From assembly GCF_003634585.1 (NCBI RefSeq), contig NZ_RBLG01000004.1, forward strand, positions 1 to 64,000: a stretch of 64,000 bases of DNA, written 5' to 3'. The position numbers and the translations under genes are program-made. Shown one piece after another: positions 53,340-63,303 of the stretch. The first letter of the stretch is position 1. Every line of letters begins with the position of its first letter. This DNA is from Gillisia mitskevichiae (GTDB lineage: Bacteria; Bacteroidota; Bacteroidia; Flavobacteriales; Flavobacteriaceae). Below the pieces are notes generated by a model, which searched no databases, was not told the DNA's origin, and worked only from the letters and a program-made list of their open reading frames with translations.

Positions 53340-54749
53340 ATGAGACTCTATCTTTCTTGCTTAAGTTTACTTCTTGGGATTATATTTTGTCATGGTCAAA
53401 ATAAGCAATTGTTATATAATGTAAATGGCTTGCCGCAATCTTTACTTAATAATCCTGGAGCAAATGTGAATTTCGATGGGCATATTGGAGTACCGCTATT
53501 TTCTAAATTTCATATATCTACAGGTTCTTCAGGTGTTAATCTATTCGATATTTTTGATGATTCAAACTCGGATGTTAATAAAAGGGTTAGTGCTGCAATT
53601 AGAAGATTAACCCGAAATGATTATTTCACACTCCACCAACAATTAGAAATCCTCTCTTTTGGTTGGAGATTAGGTAACGGGCAATACCTTTCTGCAGGAG
53701 TCTATCAAGAGATGGATATGTTTGCGTATTTCCCTAAAGATCCTGCTTTATTGGTTAATGAGGGAAATAATGCATATTTAAATGTGCCGTTCGATTTTTC
53801 TGATGTTTCCTTTACGGGAGAGATCATGACCGTTTATCATTTAGGGATTAATAAAAGGATAAATAATAAATTAACCATAGGTGCTCGGGGTAAATTGTAT
53901 TCAGGAATATTTAATGTTGCTAGTACAAATAATTCAGGAAAATTTATCACTAGAGACGATCCCAATTCCCCGAATTTTTATAGACATTTCGCTGAAAATA
54001 TAGATATTCGTGTAAATACTTCTGGATATGCTTCTTTAAATAATTCTGGAATGACCGTTCAAGAATCTACTCGAGATCTATTAAAACGTTCATTTTTTGG
54101 CGGTAATATTGGGGCAGGGATAGATCTTGGAGCCACCTATAATTTAGCCGATAATTTTAGGATCACTGGATCTGTATTGGATATTGGAGTTATGTATCAG
54201 CAACATGATGTAGAAAACTATTTGTATTATGGAGATTATGAAACGGATGGAATTGAACCTTTGTTTCCAGATGTAGTTCCTAATGGTAGCACAATCCCAT
54301 ATTGGGATATTTTTGAAGATGAAGTAGATGAAAATTTGAAGGATGAGACTTTAAATGAAAATTATATTACCTGGAGACCAGTTAAATTTAATGCAGCAAT
54401 AGAATTTGGCTTTGAAGAAATGTTCGAAGTTTGTGATTATAGGAGAACCTATAAACGAAGAAATTATAATCTTATAGGAGTTCATCTTTTTGGAGTAAAG
54501 AGACCAAGAACAATGAATTATGCCTTAACCACATATTATGATAGAAAGTTCACTAATAATTTTAGAGCTAAGATTTCTTATACAGTAGATGACTTTTCCT
54601 ATTATAATGTAGGTTTACTAGTTTCAACAAAAATTAAGAAGTTTAATTTTTATATTGCAGCAGATAATTTGGCTGGATATTTTAATCTTGCAAAATCACA
54701 GAGTGCTTCCCTTCAATTAGGAATGCAGTTTATATTTAAAAAACAATGA
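53340..54749 (+). CDS. DUF5723-type outer-membrane protein
   Basis: 469 residues with a signal peptide ending near CHGQN. The start (QLLYNVNGLPQSLLNNPG) and long stretches of alternating strands (LGINKRINNKLTIGARGKL; NYALTTYYDRKFTNNFRAKI) indicate an FadL/PorV-like outer-membrane barrel of the DUF5723 type. A Cys-Arg/Lys-rich insertion (EVCDYRRTYKRR) lies in the second half. Function unknown. The stop overlaps the next start (ATGA). Confidence 0.82.
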   Translation: MRLYLSCLSLLLGIIFCHGQNKQLLYNVNGLPQSLLNNPGANVNFDGHIGVPLFSKFHISTGSSGVNLFDIFDDSNSDVNKRVSAAIRRLTRNDYFTLHQQLEILSFGWRLGNGQYLSAGVYQEMDMFAYFPKDPALLVNEGNNAYLNVPFDFSDVSFTGEIMTVYHLGINKRINNKLTIGARGKLYSGIFNVASTNNSGKFITRDDPNSPNFYRHFAENIDIRVNTSGYASLNNSGMTVQESTRDLLKRSFFGGNIGAGIDLGATYNLADNFRITGSVLDIGVMYQQHDVENYLYYGDYETDGIEPLFPDVVPNGSTIPYWDIFEDEVDENLKDETLNENYITWRPVKFNAAIEFGFEEMFEVCDYRRTYKRRNYNLIGVHLFGVKRPRTMNYALTTYYDRKFTNNFRAKISYTVDDFSYYNVGLLVSTKIKKFNFYIAADNLAGYFNLAKSQSASLQLGMQFIFKKQ

Positions 54750-55573
54750 GAAATACCTATTTGATTTTTACGCTATTGGTTGGTTTATGTTTTACAGGAG
54801 TAGGGCAAGATTTAAACACCTATAAATACGTCTCTGTACCAGAAAGGTTTGATTTTTTAAAAGAGGCTAATCAATATCAAGTAAATGAGCTTACCAAGTT
54901 CCTTTTTGAAAAATATGGATTTAAGGCATTCATGGCTAATGAATTAAATCCAGACGATCTTTCCATAAATCCATGTAACTTTTTAAAAGCAGATGTAGTG
55001 GAAGATAGCGGTCTTTTTCAAACGAAGCTTCAAGTGGTTTTGTTGAATTGTGCGAATGAAGAAATTTTTATTTCTGAAGTAGGTATTAGCAAGGAAAAGG
55101 AATATAAAAAAGCATATCAAGAAGCGCTTCGGGATGCGTTTACTTCATTTGAAGCGATTAATTACAAATATGAACAAAATTGGGTTAAAGAAGAACCTAA
55201 GATTGCTACAAAACCAGTTAAGGAAAAAATCCAGACCCAAGAAGTAATAGTTTCAGCAGTTCCTCAATCTCCTGCCAGGACAGCATCAGTAAATAAGGAT
55301 TTGGAACAAATTAAAAAGTCAGAAAAAATCTATATTTCAGAAGATGCGGAATTTTATATTCGAAGCACTGAATTTGGTTATCAGTTATTTTTGAAACAGA
55401 TCGAGGAACCATTTGCAAAAATGGTAAAAACTGAAAGTGAGGGTTATTTTATTTATACCACGATGCAAAGTCAGGGAATAGCGTATTTTGATTCTAATGG
55501 AAATTTGGTAGTAGAAATTTTAAATCCACAGGATAATTCTACTTCAAAAAAAGTCTACAAGGTCAAGAATTAG
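54746..55573 (+). CDS. Secreted protein of unknown function, two-part
   Basis: 275 residues with a signal peptide ending at GVGQ (18-21). An N-terminal domain (about 25-140) contains YVSVPERFDFLKEANQYQ, a pair of cysteines (PCNFLK; LLNCANEE) and KAYQEALRDAF. A Lys/Glu/Pro-rich linker (about 150-190) leads to a small C-terminal domain. No family is recognised. It is coupled to the DUF5723 gene, and its 3' end overlaps rarA (convergent) by four bases. Confidence 0.8.
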   Translation: MRNTYLIFTLLVGLCFTGVGQDLNTYKYVSVPERFDFLKEANQYQVNELTKFLFEKYGFKAFMANELNPDDLSINPCNFLKADVVEDSGLFQTKLQVVLLNCANEEIFISEVGISKEKEYKKAYQEALRDAFTSFEAINYKYEQNWVKEEPKIATKPVKEKIQTQEVIVSAVPQSPARTASVNKDLEQIKKSEKIYISEDAEFYIRSTEFGYQLFLKQIEEPFAKMVKTESEGYFIYTTMQSQGIAYFDSNGNLVVEILNPQDNSTSKKVYKVKN

Positions 55574-56844
55574 TAATCATACTTATTTTTCCAACGTTTT
55601 TTTAAGAACTCTCTCTGTACTTGTTCTCTTTGATTATTTCCAGGTTGGTAGAACATGGTATCTTTGATTTCTTCGGGTAGAAATTCTGCTTCCGCAAAAT
55701 TGTTTTCATAATTATGTGCGTATTTATAATTGTCTCCATATCCTAAGTCTTTCATCAATTTGGTTGGAGCATTTCTTATGGGTAAAGGAACCGATAAGTT
55801 TCCGGTCTCTTTCACGATACTTTGGGCAGCGTTAATTGCAGTATAAGCAGCATTGCTTTTTGGAGAAGTTGCCAAATAAATAGCGCATTGGCTTAATATG
55901 ATTCGTGATTCTGGGAACCCAATAGTAGTAACTGCTTGAAAAGTGTTATTTGCCATGATCAATGCAGTTGGATTTGCATTTCCAATGTCTTCACTAGCTG
56001 CTATAAGCAAACGTCTAGCTATGAATTTTACGTCCTCACCACCTTCTATCATTCTGGCCAGCCAATATACTGCGCCATTAGGATCACTCCCTCGTATAGA
56101 TTTTATGAATGCCGAAACGATATCGTAATGTTGTTCTCCGGTCTTATCATAAAGCACAGTATTTTGTTGCACCTTTTCTAAGACCAAGGCGTTAGTGATC
56201 TCTATTGATCCTTCAACAGAGTTCACTAACAATTCAAAAATGTTCAATAACTTTCGTGCATCACCACCGCTTAACCTTAATAAAGCTTCAGTTTCAGTTA
56301 GTTTAATGTCTTTCTTTTTTATTTCAGAATCTTCTGTAATCGCTCTATGGAGTAATGCAATAAGATCTTCTTTTTCAAAAGCTTTTAAAATATAAACCTG
56401 GCATCTTGAAAGTAGTGCAGAGATCACCTCGAAGCTCGGGTTTTCTGTGGTGGCACCAATTAAGGTAACCCATCCTTTTTCTACTGCTCCCAGTAAAGAA
56501 TCTTGCTGCGATTTACTAAATCTATGTATCTCATCTATAAATAAGATAGGATTTTTAGTGGTGAAAAGACCTTCGCCTTTTTTAGCGCGTTCTATAACAT
56601 CTCTTATATCCTTAACACCGCTATTTATGGCGCTTAAAGTGTAAAATGGTCTATTGCTTTCTGTAGCAATAATATTTGCTAAGGTAGTTTTACCAACTCC
56701 CGGAGGACCCCATAATATTAGAGAAGGAATCATTCCTTGTTTGAGTTGCTGTGTAAGTGCACCATTTTTACCAATTAAATGTTGCTGACTTAAATAATCG
56801 CTCAGTTTTTTGGGTCTTAATCGTTCTGCAAGAGGTTCATTCAT
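55570..56844 (-). CDS. rarA: Replication-associated recombination protein A (MgsA)
   Basis: 424 residues. It is an AAA+ ATPase acting at stalled replication forks, related to clamp loaders. MNEPLAERLRPKKLSDYLSQ and Walker A GPPGVGKT (46-53) begin the ATPase domain. Walker B is LFIDEIHRF and sensor 1 IGATTENPSF. The C-terminal tetramerisation region carries YWLARMIEGGEDVKFIARRL and the conserved KSNAAY and NYKYAHNYEN segments. The -7 box at 56849-56856 touches the start. Confidence 0.96.
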   Translation of the reverse strand: MNEPLAERLRPKKLSDYLSQQHLIGKNGALTQQLKQGMIPSLILWGPPGVGKTTLANIIATESNRPFYTLSAINSGVKDIRDVIERAKKGEGLFTTKNPILFIDEIHRFSKSQQDSLLGAVEKGWVTLIGATTENPSFEVISALLSRCQVYILKAFEKEDLIALLHRAITEDSEIKKKDIKLTETEALLRLSGGDARKLLNIFELLVNSVEGSIEITNALVLEKVQQNTVLYDKTGEQHYDIVSAFIKSIRGSDPNGAVYWLARMIEGGEDVKFIARRLLIAASEDIGNANPTALIMANNTFQAVTTIGFPESRIILSQCAIYLATSPKSNAAYTAINAAQSIVKETGNLSVPLPIRNAPTKLMKDLGYGDNYKYAHNYENNFAEAEFLPEEIKDTMFYQPGNNQREQVQREFLKKRWKNKYDY

Positions 56845-56848
56845 TTCA

Positions 56849-56856
56849 CAAAGGTA
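56849..56856 (-). promoter_or_regulatory. -7 promoter element abutting rarA
   Basis: On the minus strand TACCTTTG, exact consensus, four bases before the rarA ATG (56844). It implies a transcript starting at or next to the start codon. Confidence 0.55.
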
Positions 56857-56992
56857 GGAAATCGTAAAAGACTGTTATTATTAATTAAGATACTGTTGAC
56901 AAAATGACACTAGAGATAATTGCGCATAGCTTTTGCTATTGATTAGCATCTCGAAGCTTAGCTTATTCGCGATTAAATTATAAATTAGTCCT

Positions 56993-57727
56993 ATGTTGAA
57001 ACAAAGACAATCATTTACTTTTTCTACAGGGGTCATTGCCTATCCAATTTTGTTTGTTCTAATTTTATGGGTAGTGTTTTGGTTTGAAATTCGGTTTGGT
57101 TTCGACTTTAATTATTTAGGTATTCAGCCTAGAACCTTAAAAGGGTTAAGAGGAATTGTCTTTTCGCCATTTATTCATTCAGATATAAAACACCTATTTC
57201 ATAATACTATTCCTCTCTTCATTTTATCTACTGCGTTATTTTTTTTCTATAGAACAATTAGTTGGAAAGTTTTATTGGTAGGATTGCTATTAACCGGATT
57301 GCTTACATGGGTTATAGGGAGACCTGCAAACCATATTGGGGCGAGCGGGGTTATTTATCTATTGGCCTCATTTTTATTTTTCAAAGGTATATTTTCAAAA
57401 TATTATAGGTTGATAGCGCTATCCTTAGTAGTAGTTTTTCTGTATGGTGGGTTGCTATGGTTTATCGTGCCTGTAGACCCAAAAATTTCATGGGAAGGGC
57501 ATTTGTCCGGGCTAATTGTAGGATTACTATTAGCTTTTATTTTCAAGCAAGAAATTATTATCATCCCGAAATATGACTGGGAGAAGGAAGATTATGATCC
57601 TCAAAACGATCTTTTTATGAGCCATTTTGATGAAAATGGCAATTTCATTGAAAAAAGTGAAGAAGTCTCAGACGAACTAGATGATAATGCGTACAATTAT
57701 ATATTTAAGGAGAATAAGGAAGTTTGA
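56993..57727 (+). CDS. Rhomboid-family intramembrane serine protease
   Basis: 244 residues with six membrane helices. The catalytic serine is S118 in IGASGVIYLL and the histidine H170 in WEGHLSGLIVG; HN at 70-71 in LFHNTIP forms the oxyanion pocket. It ends in a hydrophilic acidic tail (about 195-244). Its substrates are unknown. Confidence 0.93.
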   Translation: MLKQRQSFTFSTGVIAYPILFVLILWVVFWFEIRFGFDFNYLGIQPRTLKGLRGIVFSPFIHSDIKHLFHNTIPLFILSTALFFFYRTISWKVLLVGLLLTGLLTWVIGRPANHIGASGVIYLLASFLFFKGIFSKYYRLIALSLVVVFLYGGLLWFIVPVDPKISWEGHLSGLIVGLLLAFIFKQEIIIIPKYDWEKEDYDPQNDLFMSHFDENGNFIEKSEEVSDELDDNAYNYIFKENKEV

Positions 57728-57729
57728 GC

Positions 57730-58467
57730 TTAGGAGCGCTGTCTAACTATCTCATATAAAAATGCACCACAGGCAACAGATACGTTTAAAGAGCCAATAC
57801 TTCCAAACATAGGTAGTTTAGCCTTGTCATTTACGATCTTTAAAACAGAAGGGTTGATTCCTCTACCTTCACTACCCATCACTAAGGCTGTAGGTTTGTT
57901 TAATTCTGTATCATAGATAGATTGGTCGCTCTTCTCTGTTGCGGCTACAACATTTACTCCAGAACCTTGTAAATAGTATATAGCGTCCTTAATATGGTTT
58001 ACTTTACAAATAGGAATGTTAAAAACAGCTCCAGCTGAAGTTTTTACAGTATCTGCATTTACAGGTGCACCTCCCTTATCTTGAATAATGATAGCATGAA
58101 CTCCACAACATTCTGCAGTTCTAATTATTGCTCCAAAATTTCTAGCGTCAGTTATTTGGTCCAAAAGCAGAAATAGGGGAGTCGTGTTGCTGTCTTCTAA
58201 CACTCGTTGCACAACTTCCTCCATATCTGGAAATTCTATGGGTGAGATCTTTGCTACAACCCCTTGGTGATTTCCTTGGGTGAGTTTTTGCAATTTTTCT
58301 ACAGGAACATAAGAGATATTAAATCCTTTTTTGCCTATTAATGACAGCAATTCTTGAAAAAGTGTATTATTCAGTCCTTTTTGAATATAGATCTTATCTA
58401 TATTCTTTTCGCTTTGTATTGCTTCAATAACTGTTCTTATTCCAAAAATTGTAGTAGTGTCTTCCAT
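57730..58467 (-). CDS. rlmB: 23S rRNA (guanosine-2'-O)-methyltransferase RlmB family
   Basis: 245 residues. It is a SPOUT-fold (TrmH) enzyme with an N-terminal substrate-binding domain (IFGIRTVIEAIQSEK) and the knotted catalytic domain: DARNFGAIIRTAECCG, ALVMGSEGRGI and SLNVSVACGAFLYEI. It probably methylates G2251 of 23S rRNA; a related tRNA target cannot be excluded. It converges with the rhomboid gene (2-bp gap). Confidence 0.93.
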   Translation of the reverse strand: MEDTTTIFGIRTVIEAIQSEKNIDKIYIQKGLNNTLFQELLSLIGKKGFNISYVPVEKLQKLTQGNHQGVVAKISPIEFPDMEEVVQRVLEDSNTTPLFLLLDQITDARNFGAIIRTAECCGVHAIIIQDKGGAPVNADTVKTSAGAVFNIPICKVNHIKDAIYYLQGSGVNVVAATEKSDQSIYDTELNKPTALVMGSEGRGINPSVLKIVNDKAKLPMFGSIGSLNVSVACGAFLYEIVRQRS

Positions 58468-58506
58468 AGCAGCAAATATAGGTTTTTCTTAAATCTTGGA
58501 AATAAA

Positions 58507-58532
58507 AAAAGCTGCCCAATTGGGCAGCTTTT
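58507..58532 (-). terminator. Terminator of the susC-susD operon
   Basis: A 26-bp perfect palindrome with core GCTGCCC-AATT-GGGCAGC. On the minus strand it is followed by a T run (A run at 58504-58510), 27 bp after the SusD stop. Confidence 0.88.
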
Positions 58533-58558
58533 AAATAAAATAAAATATTTAAGAATTC

Positions 58559-60013
58559 TTATTCACCTCCTCCAGGGTATGTTGACTGGTCTGGAGTAGT
58601 AGTATCCCAAAAAATTGGAGTTTGTTGATCATCACCACCTATAGCTGCAGAAGCTGCTTCATAGTTAGTTAAGTTCAAGTTTTGCTCTCCAATTGGATAA
58701 GTATATCTTAATGGTACGAAACTACCGCTATCTTCAGGTAAATTGAATACTGGAGTATCAAACTTTCTCCAAACATTCCAACCCATGATAGAGTTATCAT
58801 ACATAGCTATCCAGAATTGATTTCCAATACTTTCTCTCCAGTTAGCAGCATCATAAGCTACATCAGCTTGTGCTAAATAAGCAGTAGCATCAGCATCAGA
58901 TCCACCCCAGTAATTAATAGAAGCAGTAACAGCAGCATTATAATGATCTTCAGCAGTTCCAGTAACACCAAAACCTCTTTGTGCAGCTTCTGCTAAATGA
59001 AATTCAACTTCAGAATAATCTAAAAGAAGACCAGGGAAAGTTGCGTCTAAAAATACTTCACCAACATGAGAGTAAGAAGGGTAAGAATTACTTCCTCCAT
59101 AAACTCCACCAACATATTCAGCTAAATTATCATCGAAGTATGCAGATCTTCTTGGATCGTTAAGATCGTTCATTACATCTACCAACGTGTTAGCAGGAAC
59201 ATAATCAGATCTTCCACTTTCAACAAGGTCCGTCCATAAAGGATTTGTATTCGGGTTTGTGCTTTGGTAAACAATAGTAGCATTATCGTCGTTAGACATG
59301 AATACTCCATTTGCTACTGCAGTTGTAGTTGCAGATGTTGCTAAACCTTCATTCACATCAGACAATCTCATTCCAATTCTTAAAAGAAGAGAGTTAGAGA
59401 ATTTTGCCCAATTTGTCATATCTCCACCATAAATAACATCGCTAAATCCAGATCCAGCTTGGAAATCAGGATTAACAGCAGTTAATCTAGAGATTAAGTC
59501 AGAGTAAATTGTAGCTGCGTCATCATATTTAGGCTGAGGGAACTCATCAGCATTTAAAGCTTCAGTATAAGGAATATCTCCAAATGTATCCACTAAAACT
59601 TGCCAAGTATAAACTTCTAAAACTTCAATTTGCGCTAATCTAGCCGTTCTTTCACCTTCAGTTAATTCAACATCAGCTTCAACTAAACGTCTTGAATCTT
59701 CAAGATCAAAAAGAACATCTCTGTAAAGTTCATTCCATTGACTGTCTGTGATTCCACGATTATTTAAATCGTAATTAGGTTCATCTAAATAAGTTGTAGA
59801 TGTCCAATATTGAGAAACGAATCTAAAGATGTTTCTGTTAACGTTGGCGCTTGCCATTTGGTCACCTAAACTAACAGTAGCGGCAGTAAATAAGAAATCT
59901 GCTGATACCTCTGCTGGGTTTTTAGGGTCCAGGTTATAATCTTCATATTGCTCGTCTGTCTGGCAGGACCATAGTGATGCGAGAGCAATAATTGTTAAAA
60001 TGTATTTTTTCAT
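58559..60013 (-). CDS. SusD/RagB-family outer-membrane lipoprotein (SusD_2 type)
   Basis: 484 residues with lipobox LASLWSC (C17). Helical TPR-like SusD fold: FVSQYWTSTTYLDEPNY, YTWQVLVDTFGDIPYTEAL and NWAKFSNSLLLRIGMRLS are landmark segments of the SusD_2 (PF12771-type) branch, often linked to peptide or unknown ligands rather than starch. It lids the SusC transporter encoded 11 bp upstream. No glycanase or regulator lies beside the pair, so the ligand is unknown. Confidence 0.93.
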   Translation of the reverse strand: MKKYILTIIALASLWSCQTDEQYEDYNLDPKNPAEVSADFLFTAATVSLGDQMASANVNRNIFRFVSQYWTSTTYLDEPNYDLNNRGITDSQWNELYRDVLFDLEDSRRLVEADVELTEGERTARLAQIEVLEVYTWQVLVDTFGDIPYTEALNADEFPQPKYDDAATIYSDLISRLTAVNPDFQAGSGFSDVIYGGDMTNWAKFSNSLLLRIGMRLSDVNEGLATSATTTAVANGVFMSNDDNATIVYQSTNPNTNPLWTDLVESGRSDYVPANTLVDVMNDLNDPRRSAYFDDNLAEYVGGVYGGSNSYPSYSHVGEVFLDATFPGLLLDYSEVEFHLAEAAQRGFGVTGTAEDHYNAAVTASINYWGGSDADATAYLAQADVAYDAANWRESIGNQFWIAMYDNSIMGWNVWRKFDTPVFNLPEDSGSFVPLRYTYPIGEQNLNLTNYEAASAAIGGDDQQTPIFWDTTTPDQSTYPGGGE

Positions 60014-60024
60014 TTTTTCTTTTA

Positions 60025-63000
60025 TTAAAAGTTAAATTTCACACTAGCTCCAATTTCTCTTGCTGTTGGATAAGCTCCAGATTGGTATCCTTGAACATTT
60101 CCAGAACTAAGTCCTGCTTCAGGATCTGAGTAAGGAATGTTTTTGTGGATAATCCATAGGTTTCTACCTGTTAAAGAGATAGATGCATTTGTAAATGGTA
60201 AAGCATCAAGAACTTTTTCTCCAAAATTGTAAGTAAGTCCTGCTTCTCTTAACTTCACAAAAGATGCGTCATAAACGTGACCTTTGTTAGCATCTCTAGC
60301 ATAACCAAATGGGTTTGCATAGTAGTCAGTTCTAGCTCTTACTGTATTTGGTTGTCCATCTGCAGTTACACCAGGAAGAATAACACCACCACCATTAGCG
60401 ATAGTATTTCTAATTGGGTTTCCTAGGTCGTTTGTACCAACACTACGGTCATACATTCCAGTTGCGAAACCATACCAAGTATCTAAAGAGAAAATATCTC
60501 CACCTTCTTGAACGTCTATTAAGAAATTCAAACTAAGATTCTTGTATCTGAAAGTGTTAGAAACACCACCTGTCCAATCTGGTTGGATATTTCCAATAAT
60601 TTCATTACTAGTTCCAGTTTTTAAATAATAACCAGTTGAACCAACAATTTTGTTTCCATTGTCATCATACACGTAATCTGTTCCTCTAATTGCACCATAA
60701 GGTTGTCCTGGAGCTGCATTTATAGATATACCACCTTGTAAAGATGCCAATTCTAAGTTGTCAATACCATCTGTTAACTCGATAACTTCACTTTCATTCT
60801 TTGCCCAGTTAATGGTCATGTTCCAGTTAAAGTTTTCAGTTCTAATTGGGTTTAAGTTTAAAAGTACTTCTAAACCTTTGTTTTGTACAGTTCCTGCATT
60901 TAACAATTTAGAATCACGTCCAGTTGCATTTGATACCGGTACTGCTGTAATTTGATCGAAAGTTCTAGTTCTATAGTAAGATAGATCTAATCCAATTCTT
61001 TTGTCTAAGAAATTAGCCTCTAAACCAACTTCATAAGATTTTGAAGTCTCAGCAGTAAGATCTAAGTTCTTTAAACTTGCAGTGTTACTTGCGCTACCTT
61101 CACCACCAAAACCTGGGTTAACGATATACGTGTTAAATACATTGTAAGGATTTGTGTCATTTCCAACTTCTGCGTAGTTAGCTCTAAATTTCGCAAAATT
61201 CAACCAGCTAGCGTCAAATAAGTTAGATAATATAATACTTGTAGATACAGAAGGGTAATAGAAAGTGTTATTTGCAATTGGTAGAGTAGATGATCTATCT
61301 CTTCTAATTGTACCTTCTAGATAATAAGTATTCTTAAACCCTAATCCAGCACGTGCGTAAACACCATCTACCATAGTAGTATAATCTACTTCTGTTGGAG
61401 CTAACATTGGGTTAGCAGTGTTAGTTAAAGCGTAGAAACCAGCTTTATTCAATCCACCATTTGTAGCAGCTTGAATGTAATTACGTTGGTTTCTTCTTAA
61501 GTTCCCTCCAATATTTCCATCAAGATTTAAATCATCTGTAATGTCTTTGTTGAAGTTTAATATTAAGTCGTAGTTATATTCAGCAACTCTGTTGTTAAAT
61601 CTAGAGTAACTTGCAACATCTGCACTTCCAACATTTATACGCTCTTCTTGTAATTCATCGTATGTATCAAAAGAGAATCTACCAACAACACTAAAAATGT
61701 CATTGATTGCATAGTTAAGATTCAAGTTTCCGAAATAACGGCTTCTTGTATCTGTTTCATAATTCTCGTATCTAGTCCAATATGGGTTATCAGAATAAAT
61801 TGGAGATAAGTTATCAGGTCCATTTGGATTCCAAGTAATGTTTTCTCCTGTTGCAAAATAAGCATCTCTTTGCTCATAAATGTCAACGTTTGTTTGGAAC
61901 CATTGTCTGAATTGTTGCATTGGGTTTCCAGAAGAATATCCTGTCCCGTATCTACCTTTACCATCTGTTTTTGTGAAAGTAACATTTGTAGAAGCAGTGA
62001 ATTTTTCAGTTAAATCTTGAGTTGCACTAAAAGTAATAGTGTTTCTTTTGATCTCACTGTTAGGAAGATTTCCTTCTTGAAGTAAATTGTTAGCAGATAA
62101 TCTGAATGATCCAGTATCTGAACCTCCATCTAAAGCCACAGAGTTTATTGCAGTATATCCAGTTTCCCAAATATCATTAGGAGTGTTTTTAGCTGCTACC
62201 CATGGAGTTGCTTGTAAATAAGTATCCGTTAATGATGGGAAAATAGAGTTCCATTGGTAAATCATTCTGTTTGGATCGAATGCTGCTCCAAAAGAAGCAT
62301 CTTCAGTAAAAGGAGTAGTCTCATCTAAGTTACCATCACCATCTACATCAAACAAGTTGAAATATCCGTCTTCAGACTCATAGTAAGCACCGTAACCAGC
62401 ACCATATTGATCTTGATAAACTGGTAAAGTTTCGCTATCTATGTCAGAAATCATAAGAGAAGAGCTTACAGAAACCCCGATCCCTTTACCTTTATTTCCT
62501 TTTTTAGTTTCAATAATAACCACACCATTTGCAGCTCTAGAACCGTATAAAGCAGTTGCCGCAGCACCTTTTAATACGTTAATAGACGCAATGTTGTTAG
62601 GGTTGATATCTGCTGCGGCATTACCGTAGTCATATCCACCTCTACCAGCTTGCTGGTTAGAACCATTGGTGTTAGCATTACTAATAGGAGTTCCATCTAC
62701 AATAAATAACGCTTGGTTATTTCCTGTAATAGAAGAACTACCTCTAATAACAACGTTAGAAGAACCTCCAATTGTTCCAGAAGTTTTAATGTTTAAACCT
62801 GCTACTTTTCCTGAAAGTGAATTCATGAAGTTAGAGGTTGGAACATCAGAAACTGCAGAACCATCTACTTCTTGAGTAGCATAACCTAAAGATTTCTTCT
62901 CCCTTTTAATACCTAAGGCAGTTACTACAACTTCATCCAGTTGCGCAGCGTCACCTTTCATTACAACACTTATCGTGTTAGAGGTTCCAACTGTTTGTTC

Positions 63001-63243
63001 AGTTTTAACAAGACCTATAAATGAAAACACCAAAACATCACCTTGAGAGGCTTGAATTGCATAGTTTCCATCAAAATCTGATTGGGTCCCGGTATTGGAT
63101 CCCTTTACTAATATGTTCACCCCTGGTATAGGCAAACCATCTTCGTCGGTAACGGTACCCGTTACGGACTGTTGTTGTGCAAACGTTATTTGCACAACGA
63201 ACGCTAGCAATAGCGTTAAAATACTACTAAATTTTGTTTTCAT
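60025..63243 (-). CDS. SusC/RagA-family TonB-linked outer-membrane transporter
   Basis: 1072 residues. A signal peptide (to about 22, TFAQQ) is followed by a carboxypeptidase-regulatory-like domain (VTGTVTDEDGLPIPGVNILV), a TonB-box region (DEVVVTALGIKR), the plug (LSGKVAGLNI; VVIRGSSSITG; LFIVDGTPI) and a 22-strand barrel. With the SusD lipoprotein it imports a ligand, driven by an ExbB-ExbD-TonB motor such as the one at 4227-6163. A promoter candidate lies at 63272-63303. Confidence 0.95.
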   Translation of the reverse strand: MKTKFSSILTLLLAFVVQITFAQQQSVTGTVTDEDGLPIPGVNILVKGSNTGTQSDFDGNYAIQASQGDVLVFSFIGLVKTEQTVGTSNTISVVMKGDAAQLDEVVVTALGIKREKKSLGYATQEVDGSAVSDVPTSNFMNSLSGKVAGLNIKTSGTIGGSSNVVIRGSSSITGNNQALFIVDGTPISNANTNGSNQQAGRGGYDYGNAAADINPNNIASINVLKGAAATALYGSRAANGVVIIETKKGNKGKGIGVSVSSSLMISDIDSETLPVYQDQYGAGYGAYYESEDGYFNLFDVDGDGNLDETTPFTEDASFGAAFDPNRMIYQWNSIFPSLTDTYLQATPWVAAKNTPNDIWETGYTAINSVALDGGSDTGSFRLSANNLLQEGNLPNSEIKRNTITFSATQDLTEKFTASTNVTFTKTDGKGRYGTGYSSGNPMQQFRQWFQTNVDIYEQRDAYFATGENITWNPNGPDNLSPIYSDNPYWTRYENYETDTRSRYFGNLNLNYAINDIFSVVGRFSFDTYDELQEERINVGSADVASYSRFNNRVAEYNYDLILNFNKDITDDLNLDGNIGGNLRRNQRNYIQAATNGGLNKAGFYALTNTANPMLAPTEVDYTTMVDGVYARAGLGFKNTYYLEGTIRRDRSSTLPIANNTFYYPSVSTSIILSNLFDASWLNFAKFRANYAEVGNDTNPYNVFNTYIVNPGFGGEGSASNTASLKNLDLTAETSKSYEVGLEANFLDKRIGLDLSYYRTRTFDQITAVPVSNATGRDSKLLNAGTVQNKGLEVLLNLNPIRTENFNWNMTINWAKNESEVIELTDGIDNLELASLQGGISINAAPGQPYGAIRGTDYVYDDNGNKIVGSTGYYLKTGTSNEIIGNIQPDWTGGVSNTFRYKNLSLNFLIDVQEGGDIFSLDTWYGFATGMYDRSVGTNDLGNPIRNTIANGGGVILPGVTADGQPNTVRARTDYYANPFGYARDANKGHVYDASFVKLREAGLTYNFGEKVLDALPFTNASISLTGRNLWIIHKNIPYSDPEAGLSSGNVQGYQSGAYPTAREIGASVKFNF

Positions 63244-63271
63244 TGTTTAATTAATTTGAATTAGCCAACGC

Positions 63272-63303
63272 CAAAAATGATAAGAAAACGTTAAATCACC
63301 AAA
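63272..63303 (-). promoter_or_regulatory. Promoter candidate of susC-susD
   Basis: On the minus strand TTTG (63303-63300), a 20-bp spacer, then CATTTTTG (63279-63272; one mismatch to TAnnTTTG), 28 bp before the susC ATG. Confidence 0.5.
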
